Part shown: piece by piece, positions 1 to 5,435 of the stretch
Layout of the letters: every line of letters begins with the position of its first letter
Numbering within the stretch: the stretch's first letter is position 1
NCBI GenBank assembly: GCA_006226225.1
Contig: SBHI01000070.1
Span: 1 to 8,904 of the forward strand
Source of the DNA: Alphaproteobacteria bacterium
Lineage (GTDB): Bacteria; Pseudomonadota; Alphaproteobacteria; Micavibrionales; CSBR16-224
Length of the DNA: 8,904 nucleotides
Reading direction: 5' to 3'
Position numbers and translations under genes: made by a program
Notes under the pieces: model-generated
What the model saw: only the letters and a program-made list of their open reading frames with translations
The model's database searches: none
Told to the model about the DNA's origin: nothing

Positions 1-2
1 TG

Positions 3-446
3 AAGGAAAAAGTCGGATCGGGCGGGTTGGATCGTGCCGTTATCAAGGCGGCGCAGGAAAAAATGTACAAAAACGAACGCAATTTCCTGCCCATTTTGGA
101 AAAGCATATGCACCGTATCGAAAACATTCTGAACAACCAGCGCATGAGCCCGAAAGAGATTTTGAACGAAATCTGTTTTTCCATCTCGCGTATGAAGGCA
201 CAAGGCAGCATGTTCAACTATCCTCTGGTCACAGAAGTCAGCTCCATGCTGCTGTTGTTTCTGCCGCGTGTGGAAAAGATTGATGCCGATATTTTGGAGA
301 TTCTCGCCGCCTATCAGACCGCGGTTCGCGCAATTATCAGCCGTGGGCTGCGCGGAGAAAAGACGGCGGAAGGGCGCGGATTACTGACAGAGCTGCAACA
401 TGCCTGCGACCGTTATTACAAATTCCGTTTCCGCAAAGACAGATAA
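3..446 (+). CDS. Small helical protein of unknown function, possibly a degenerate Hpt-like domain (5' end at window edge)
   Basis: The frame is open from the first full codon at base 3 to TAA at 444-446, giving 147 residues in the window. A TTG at 27-29 could serve as a start, but the frame continues to the left. Bases 1-2 are 'tg', so an xTG start codon may sit just off the edge. The protein looks soluble and almost wholly alpha-helical, with no signal peptide or membrane segment. The central part (SRMKAQ at bases 186-203, then GSMFNYPLVTEV) recalls the second helix of histidine phosphotransfer (Hpt) four-helix bundles, where HxxKG is followed by a G/F-rich stretch. Here Ser stands where the phosphorylated His would be and Ala where Gly would be. 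If the fold is right, it cannot carry phosphate by the usual route. The Hpt link is inference from pattern only. The gene converges on era, leaving 10 bases between the stops. Without homology support the function is unknown. Confidence 0.75.
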   Translation, partial: KEKVGSGGLDRAVIKAAQEKMYKNERNFLPILEKHMHRIENILNNQRMSPKEILNEICFSISRMKAQGSMFNYPLVTEVSSMLLLFLPRVEKIDADILEILAAYQTAVRAIISRGLRGEKTAEGRGLLTELQHACDRYYKFRFRKDR

Positions 447-456
447 CAGTGCCGCG

Positions 457-1368
457 TTACGAGAAATCCAGCCCCCATTCGCGGTAACGGTCAGGGTCAT
501 CCATCCAGTTTTCTTTCACCTTGATAAAAATCTCCAGATGGACGTTTTCTTCCAGTAATTCATTGATTTCCGCGCGGGCGGCACTGCCGATGGCTTTGAT
601 CTTACGCCCGCCCTTGCCGAGAATCATGGATTTATGCTGCGGACGCGCCACATAGATAATCTGCCCGATGCGCAGACGCCCGTTTTCATCTTCCTCCCAG
701 CTTTCGGTTTCCACCGTACACATATAGGGAATTTCCTGATGCATCTGTTCAAATAGCTTTTCGCGGGTGATCTCTGCTGCCAAAAGCCGCGCTGGCATAT
801 CGGACACGATCTCCGGATCGTAAAACCACGGGCCTTCGGGAACGGATTGGGAAAAATCATCCAGCAGCCTGTCGCAACCATCTCCCGTCAACGCCGAGAC
901 CATGTAGATATCCTGAAACAATCCGCTGTCGGAGAATTCTTTTGCCATTTGCAGCAGTTTGTCACGGCGGACAAGGTCGATCTTGTTCAAAATCAACACG
1001 GTTTTCTGCGGCACCTTACGCTTGGCCAGCTCCGCCAGCAGCAGCTCTTCGGATTTCGTGCGCTTATCATGCGCCGCATCCATCAGCACCGCGATCACAT
1101 CGGAGTCATGCGCCTCGCGCCATGCGGTTGACACCATCGCCCGGTCAAGGCGCTTTTCCGGACGGAAAATACCGGGCGTATCCACCAGCACAATCTGGCT
1201 TTCTCCCCGCATTACAATTCCGACAACGCGGCTGCGCGTGGTTTGCACCTTATGGGTGACAATCGACACTTTTGTGCCAACCAGTTTATTAACCAGGGTT
1301 GATTTTCCCGCATTTGGCGCACCGATCAAACTGACCGTGCCGCAGCGTGTCAGGCTTTTATCAGACAT
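457..1368 (-). CDS. era: GTPase Era, ribosome-assembly factor
   Basis: Era is an essential GTPase that binds the 3' end of 16S rRNA and assists maturation of the small ribosomal subunit, partly at the inner membrane face. All G motifs are present: P-loop GAPNAGKS (residues 16-23 from the chosen start), switch I QTTR (42-45), DTPG (63-66), NKID (128-131) and SAL (158-160). The C-terminal KH RNA-binding domain carries GKGGRKIK (251-258). At 303 residues it matches the usual length (about 300). I chose the ATG at 1368-1366; a GTG at 1380-1378 would add four residues (MTKK). Neither start has a strong Shine-Dalgarno sequence. The start overlaps the 3' end of rnc by 8 bases, which suggests translational coupling with RNase III, a common arrangement. 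The usual downstream neighbour recO is absent; a convergent gene ends 10 bases beyond the era stop. Confidence 0.97.
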   Translation of the reverse strand: MSDKSLTRCGTVSLIGAPNAGKSTLVNKLVGTKVSIVTHKVQTTRSRVVGIVMRGESQIVLVDTPGIFRPEKRLDRAMVSTAWREAHDSDVIAVLMDAAHDKRTKSEELLLAELAKRKVPQKTVLILNKIDLVRRDKLLQMAKEFSDSGLFQDIYMVSALTGDGCDRLLDDFSQSVPEGPWFYDPEIVSDMPARLLAAEITREKLFEQMHQEIPYMCTVETESWEEDENGRLRIGQIIYVARPQHKSMILGKGGRKIKAIGSAARAEINELLEENVHLEIFIKVKENWMDDPDRYREWGLDFS

Positions 1369-2143
1369 CTTTTTTGTCACCCGTCTTCGCCTGTTTTTCC
1401 CGCTCTTCGATCTGGCGCATCATCAAATCCGCGGCTTTCTTTTCCGCTTTGCGCTTGGATTCTCCGGTCACCGTCACCGTTTCAAACCCTTCAATTGTCA
1501 CGCTGACGGTAAATTCCGGCGCGTGATCGGGGCCGGAACGCGACACCAGATCATAGGCGGGCAGCCCCTGCCCGTGTCCCTGCGACCATTCCTGCAGGCG
1601 GGTTTTCGGGTCTTCCGGCGGGCGCGGCGCACCGGCGACAAAGTCCCGCCATTCCCTTTCGACGAATTTGCGTGCAACATTATAACCACCGTCCAGATAA
1701 AGCGCAGCGATCACTGCTTCCAGCACATCAGCCAGCATCGCCTTCTTTTTACGGCCGCCGCTGCGCTGTTCGCTGCTGGATAAAAACATTTCACTGCCCA
1801 GCTCCAGCTTGGTGGAGATTCTTGCCAGCGTTGTTTCACGCACCGCCTCGGCATGGCGCTTCGCCCAGTCGCCTTCATTTTCAGCAGGGAAAATATCATA
1901 AATCAAATGCGCCACCACCAGCGACAGCACACGGTCGCCAAGAAATTCCAGCTGTTCGTAATAGTAATGATGATGCGCGGGATTAGCATTACCGCGGTCG
2001 GGAATGGCACTGGCATGGGTTAAGGCCGTACGCAAATATTGTTCATCCTTGAAACGGTGTCCAAGCTTCTTTTGCAGGGCGGACAGATCCGTTTCGCCCG
2101 GTTTTTTGTTCTTTTTCTCTGTAATGACTTTATTCCCTACCAT
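1361..2143 (-). CDS. rnc: Ribonuclease III
   Basis: RNase III cleaves double-stranded RNA in rRNA precursors and selected mRNAs. The 260-residue protein has an N-terminal catalytic domain with the signature EQLEFLGDRVL. The acidic residues that bind magnesium are intact: Glu63, Glu66, Asp70, the EGD Glu near 90, and Asp139 and Glu142 in ADVLEA. A double-stranded RNA-binding domain follows from about residue 179 (PKTRLQEW) to about 246 (KRKAEKKAADLMM). The frame is open upstream to an ATG at 2233, but the extra 30 residues look hydrophobic and unlike family N-termini, and they would run over the flgK promoter. The ATG at 2143-2141 is therefore preferred; the AGGCGG before it is only a weak ribosome-binding site. 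A His-His-His-Tyr-Tyr-Tyr run (residues 57-62) precedes the signature. The gene overlaps era, is divergent from flgK, and lacks the common upstream neighbour lepB. Confidence 0.96.
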   Translation of the reverse strand: MVGNKVITEKKNKKPGETDLSALQKKLGHRFKDEQYLRTALTHASAIPDRGNANPAHHHYYYEQLEFLGDRVLSLVVAHLIYDIFPAENEGDWAKRHAEAVRETTLARISTKLELGSEMFLSSSEQRSGGRKKKAMLADVLEAVIAALYLDGGYNVARKFVEREWRDFVAGAPRPPEDPKTRLQEWSQGHGQGLPAYDLVSRSGPDHAPEFTVSVTIEGFETVTVTGESKRKAEKKAADLMMRQIEEREKQAKTGDKKDV

Positions 2144-2213
2144 GCCGCCTGTTTTACACGCGAAAGGCAAAAAACACAACAAAACAATGCGTACCGGAAA
2201 GCCGCACGGATTT

Positions 2214-2229
2214 TGGCACGCTTTTTGCA
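2214..2229 (+). promoter_or_regulatory. Sigma-54 (-24/-12) promoter of flgK-flgL
   Basis: The bases TGGCACG-CTTT-TTGCA match the sigma-54 consensus TGGCACG-N4-TTGC[AT] at every defined position. The invariant GG lies at 2215-2216 and the invariant GC at 2227-2228, in the correct spacing. Transcription would start near base 2240, giving a leader of about 40 bases before the flgK ATG. Sigma-54 promoters need an enhancer-binding activator, usually FlbD- or FlrC-like for flagellar genes; its binding site would be expected about 100 bases upstream, inside the 5' part of rnc. Middle or late flagellar genes under sigma-54 fit established flagellar hierarchies such as that of Caulobacter. Confidence 0.9.
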
Positions 2230-2262
2230 ACATTCTCTAACAGCAAAGACCAAGTTTTATGT

Positions 2263-2272
2263 GGAAAGGGGA
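2263..2272 (+). promoter_or_regulatory. Ribosome-binding site of flgK
   Basis: The purine-rich GGAAAGGGGA ends six bases before the ATG at 2279-2281. It fixes the flgK start, because the reading frame is open upstream to 2039 and earlier Met codons lie inside the antisense strand of rnc. The protein made from 2279 begins with the conserved FlgK N-terminus. Confidence 0.85.
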
Positions 2273-2278
2273 CAAAAC

Positions 2279-4357
2279 ATGCCCATCCAATCGCTGAATA
2301 ACGCATTAACCGGCCTGAGAGCGGCGCAAAACGCCATTAATCTGACCTCGCATAACATTGCGAATGCCTCAACGCCCGGCTATACCCGGAAAATCTTGCC
2401 GCAAGAGGCAAGTTTTACCGATGTGAACTCTCTGGGTGTCCGCATCGGCGAGGTGCTGCGCAGCGTTGATATGTCACTGATCCGCGAATTGGTCGGGCAA
2501 ACCAGCCAAATTTCAGGGCTGGATGTCCGCGAGCAGTATTTGTCCCGCATTCAGGCCTATCACGGCGCATCGGAGGCCGAAACGTCGATCGGTGCGGTTT
2601 TGAATAATTTGAAAGAGGATTTCATCTCGCTATCTTCCGAGCCGGAAAGCAGCATTCTGCTCAATAACGTCGTTTCCAGCGCACAGGAAACCGCGCGGCT
2701 GTTCAATGATTTTTCCTCCACATTGCAGCAATTGCGCAACGAATCCCAGACCGATATTTCCGCATCGGTCGATGAGGTGAACGGCGCGCTGGAAACCGTC
2801 GCCACCCTGAATGTGCGCATCGCAAAACTGGCGGCGGCAGGGCAAAGCACCGCCGATCTGGAAGATCAGCGGGATGCCGCTATTTCACTGGTTGCCGAGC
2901 ATTTGAGCGTGTCTTACTACCGCGCCGAGAACAACAAAATCGTACTGATGACGGCGAACGGCCAGACACTGGCAGACACCGCAGCCCGTCGTCTGGTGTT
3001 TAACCCGACACAGCAAGGCCCGGGTACTTTTTATCCCGGCGGCGGTTCTGCGGGGCTGTTCATCGACAGCACGACAGGTATTGAGCTGACAGGCAGCAAT
3101 ATCGGCGGAAAAATCGGCGCGCTTTTCACTCTGCGCGATGAAACCCTGCCGCAATATCAGGCGCAGCTGGACGAATTGGCGCAAAAAACCGCAGAACGCT
3201 TTGCCACGCAGGGGCTGGAACTGTTTACCGATGCGCTAGGCAATGTACCGCCCAGCGTCGTACCGCCCGGCGCCGTCGGCTATGTCGGCTTTGCCGCCGA
3301 AATCCGCGTCAATGCCACAGTCGTCGCAGACCCAACTCTGGTGCGTTCCGGCACCAATGGCGCAACGGTTCCCACCGGATCCAATGAAGTCATCCGCAAA
3401 ATCATTGACTTCACTTTTGGTGCCTTCACGGGACAACAGGCTGTGGGAACGGTTGACATCTCCGCCGGTACGATTTTCGCCGCCACGGGGCTGTCGCAAT
3501 TTGCGCAAATTATCGGCACCGTCGATATCGCCAGTCTGGGTATTCTGGACAGCCACCCCGCCATCACCGCCGGTGCGCAGTTCACGATCGATGTCGGCGG
3601 CGGCCCGGCTCTGATTACCATCAATGCCGGCGACACGGCGACCGATCTGGTCAATAACATCAATATCGCCCTGCCCGGCACGGCACGTCTGAACAGTCTG
3701 GGGCAAATCGTACTGGAAGCAGGCGCGGATATTACCGTGACCGCCGCATCACTGACCGCAGCAGGTCTTGCCGCGCTGGGGCTGACGGCAGGTGTTACCC
3801 CCGCGCAGGATCCGTCTTTTACCATCAGCGCAGGTTTAAACAACCCCGTCACGATTTTTATTTCGCCGACCGATACGCAGGCTAACCTGCTGGCCGACCT
3901 GAATGCCGTTCCCGGCATCACGGCAACACTCGGCCCCGGCGGCGTATTGCTGATTACGCCCGATGACGGCGGCGATATCGCCCTGACCAACGGGTTGGGT
4001 GATCCGCTGATTGCACTGGGTGTGTCCGTTGTCGGTACACCGCATACCCCCTTCCGCGAAAATAATCTGGGTCCGAATGCGGATATCTCGACCCAGCTGG
4101 TCGGCTTTACGTCTTTGGTGCAATTTGCACAAGGGCTGGTCAGTCAGCACGGTGAAACATACCGCGATACGCAAAAATCGCAGGAAAGCGAGCAATTATT
4201 CTATGACACGCTGGAAACCCGTTTCCTGAACGAAAGCGGCGTTGATCTGGATCAGGAACTGGCAAAACTGATTGAGCTGCAAACCGCCTATTCAGCGGCG
4301 GCGCGGGCGATTTCGGTTTCCGAAGAGCTGTTCAATACCTTGCTGAACGCCTTTTAA
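2279..4357 (+). CDS. flgK: Flagellar hook-associated protein 1 (FlgK) with a duplicated middle domain
   Basis: FlgK (HAP1) forms the first ring of the hook-filament junction and is exported by the flagellar type III apparatus, so it lacks a signal peptide. The 692-residue protein has the conserved helical N-terminus typical of rod/hook/HAP proteins (SLNNALTGLRAAQNAINLTSHNIANASTPGYTRK in two parts, residues 4-37) and the matching C-terminal helix (DLDQELAKLIELQTAYSAAA onward, about 647-692, ending LFNTLLNAF). Coiled-coil regions follow at about 60-210. The middle holds two similar units of about 75 residues, at about 433-505 and 512-588. Both follow the pattern FTI-x(n)-P-x(n)-I-x(3)-DT-x(3)-L, with Asp-Thr at 452-453 and 532-533, and both end in an ALG motif. 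A short GTVDI motif also occurs twice before them (390-394, 413-417). These look like surface-exposed beta domains of the flagellin/HAP variable region. It is longer than many FlgK proteins because of these inserts. flgL follows after 55 bases in the same operon. Confidence 0.95.
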   Translation: MPIQSLNNALTGLRAAQNAINLTSHNIANASTPGYTRKILPQEASFTDVNSLGVRIGEVLRSVDMSLIRELVGQTSQISGLDVREQYLSRIQAYHGASEAETSIGAVLNNLKEDFISLSSEPESSILLNNVVSSAQETARLFNDFSSTLQQLRNESQTDISASVDEVNGALETVATLNVRIAKLAAAGQSTADLEDQRDAAISLVAEHLSVSYYRAENNKIVLMTANGQTLADTAARRLVFNPTQQGPGTFYPGGGSAGLFIDSTTGIELTGSNIGGKIGALFTLRDETLPQYQAQLDELAQKTAERFATQGLELFTDALGNVPPSVVPPGAVGYVGFAAEIRVNATVVADPTLVRSGTNGATVPTGSNEVIRKIIDFTFGAFTGQQAVGTVDISAGTIFAATGLSQFAQIIGTVDIASLGILDSHPAITAGAQFTIDVGGGPALITINAGDTATDLVNNINIALPGTARLNSLGQIVLEAGADITVTAASLTAAGLAALGLTAGVTPAQDPSFTISAGLNNPVTIFISPTDTQANLLADLNAVPGITATLGPGGVLLITPDDGGDIALTNGLGDPLIALGVSVVGTPHTPFRENNLGPNADISTQLVGFTSLVQFAQGLVSQHGETYRDTQKSQESEQLFYDTLETRFLNESGVDLDQELAKLIELQTAYSAAARAISVSEELFNTLLNAF

Positions 4358-4394
4358 CGGCAAAATATAAAAAGAGATGTGTGTGTAATATTTT

Positions 4395-4404
4395 AAAGGA
4401 AGGA
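4395..4404 (+). promoter_or_regulatory. Ribosome-binding site of flgL
   Basis: AAAGGAAGGA ends eight bases before the flgL ATG at 4413-4415, a strong Shine-Dalgarno match. The 55 bases between flgK and flgL contain no -24/-12 element and no convincing hairpin, so flgL is most likely read from the flgK promoter with its own efficient initiation site. Confidence 0.8.
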
Positions 4405-4412
4405 ATAAGACA

Positions 4413-5429
4413 ATGGCACTGACAACGATCTCCTTTCTGGGACAGTCGAAAACGCAAAGCACGCAGCTGGCGCAATTGCGCGCCACGTTGAACGAGCTTC
4501 AGCGGCAGCTGGCAACGCAGAAAAAAACCGACACTTTCGCCGGTTTCGGCGTGGATGCGGGACGCGTGCAAAGCCTGCGTACCAATTTGAATGAAATCGA
4601 TGCCTATTCCACCAATATCGACCGCGCCGTCCTGCGGACAAAAGTGATGAGCGAAACCCTGACGGAGATTACCAATATCGCCAATCAGGTGATTGACGGC
4701 TTTCGTCTGCTGCAATCCGGTGCGGACGGCGTTGATACCGATTTTCTGCGCAATATGGCCAGCAATAATCTGCAATATCTCGGTGATTTGCTGAACACGG
4801 AAATTCAGGGATCATATCTGTTTTCCGGCAATGATATCGGCAACGCCCCCTTTACCAACGAGGCCACGCTGAATGCCAATATGCAGGCCGAATACACGTT
4901 ATGGCTGGCTGGCGGACAAACCCCCGCCCAATTACTGGCCAATGCGGATGCTTTTACAGGCAGCGATCTGGGCTATGCCGGAACGCTTGGCGCCTCCGGA
5001 GACGTCATCGCCAAAGTCGATGACAACATTGAAATCAATTACACGCTGAAAGCCGACAATCCCGGCCTGCAAGAGATTGTGCGCGGCATCGCATTGGCGG
5101 CCAATCTGCAATTCCCGAACCCCGCCGTTGATATCGCAACGGAAGCAGAATTCGAACAGATTTTTGCCGGTATTATTTCCACACTGGAAAGCGGTATCGC
5201 AGCACTGGAAAGCGATCACAATATTCTGGTCAGCAAAAACGCATTGATGACAGACATCAAAGAGCGTCAGGAAAACGAGCGTAACACGCTGCAAAGCATG
5301 CTGGATGACCTTGAGAATGTTGATACGGCCGAAATTATCGTCCGTCTGCAATCGCTGGAAACACAGATGACGGCTTCTTATGAAACAGCCAATCTGGTCA
5401 ACCAGCTGACGCTTGTGAACTTTCTTTAA
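4413..5429 (+). CDS. flgL: Flagellar hook-associated protein 3 (FlgL), flagellin family
   Basis: FlgL (HAP3) forms the second ring of the hook-filament junction, between FlgK and the flagellin filament. The 338-residue protein has the flagellin-like plan: an N-terminal helical region (about 10-110, rich in Gln, Leu and Asn, including LNELQRQLATQ), a small central domain (about 130-235, with the family-typical GSYLFSGND near 132-140), and a C-terminal helical region ending VNQLTLVNFL. The C-terminal stretch IIVRLQSLETQMTASYETAN resembles the conserved flagellin/FlgL terminal helix. There is no signal peptide, as expected for type III export. Position right after flgK supports FlgL rather than flagellin, and the length suits FlgL. 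The N-terminus is less canonical than usual (FLGQSKTQSTQ), so a divergent flagellin remains a minor alternative. It ends six bases from the convergent PBP gene. Confidence 0.88.
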   Translation: MALTTISFLGQSKTQSTQLAQLRATLNELQRQLATQKKTDTFAGFGVDAGRVQSLRTNLNEIDAYSTNIDRAVLRTKVMSETLTEITNIANQVIDGFRLLQSGADGVDTDFLRNMASNNLQYLGDLLNTEIQGSYLFSGNDIGNAPFTNEATLNANMQAEYTLWLAGGQTPAQLLANADAFTGSDLGYAGTLGASGDVIAKVDDNIEINYTLKADNPGLQEIVRGIALAANLQFPNPAVDIATEAEFEQIFAGIISTLESGIAALESDHNILVSKNALMTDIKERQENERNTLQSMLDDLENVDTAEIIVRLQSLETQMTASYETANLVNQLTLVNFL

Positions 5430-5435
5430 GATGCG

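Noticed and set aside
959..1783. A 274-residue open frame on the + strand antisense to era and rnc
   Set aside because: It lies opposite two unmistakable genes, has no family features or Shine-Dalgarno, and its residue make-up looks like a shadow of the opposite strand's codon bias.
2144..2233. Longer RNase III start at 2233, which would add a hydrophobic N-terminus
   Set aside because: The added residues do not resemble RNase III N-termini, and translation there would need a transcript covering the flgK promoter; the ATG at 2143 gives a normal-length enzyme.
2039..2278. Upstream extension of the flgK frame
   Set aside because: The 80 added residues are antisense to rnc, the strong ribosome-binding site is at 2263-2272, and the sigma-54 start near 2240 lies after the upstream Met codons.
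3446..3529. Repeated GTVDI motif in FlgK considered as a third domain copy
   Set aside because: Only five residues match and the spacing (23 residues) does not fit the 80-residue unit, so it is noted as a short motif only.
3280..3990. A 236-residue open frame on the - strand antisense to flgK
   Set aside because: It spans the low-complexity Ala/Gly/Thr-rich middle of flgK, which tends to leave the opposite strand open; no motif or start signal supports it.
4358..4412. Separate promoter for flgL in the flgK-flgL gap, suggested by TATAAA-like bases
   Set aside because: There is no paired -35 or -24/-12 element, and AT-rich bases before a ribosome-binding site are common; a shared operon explains the arrangement better.
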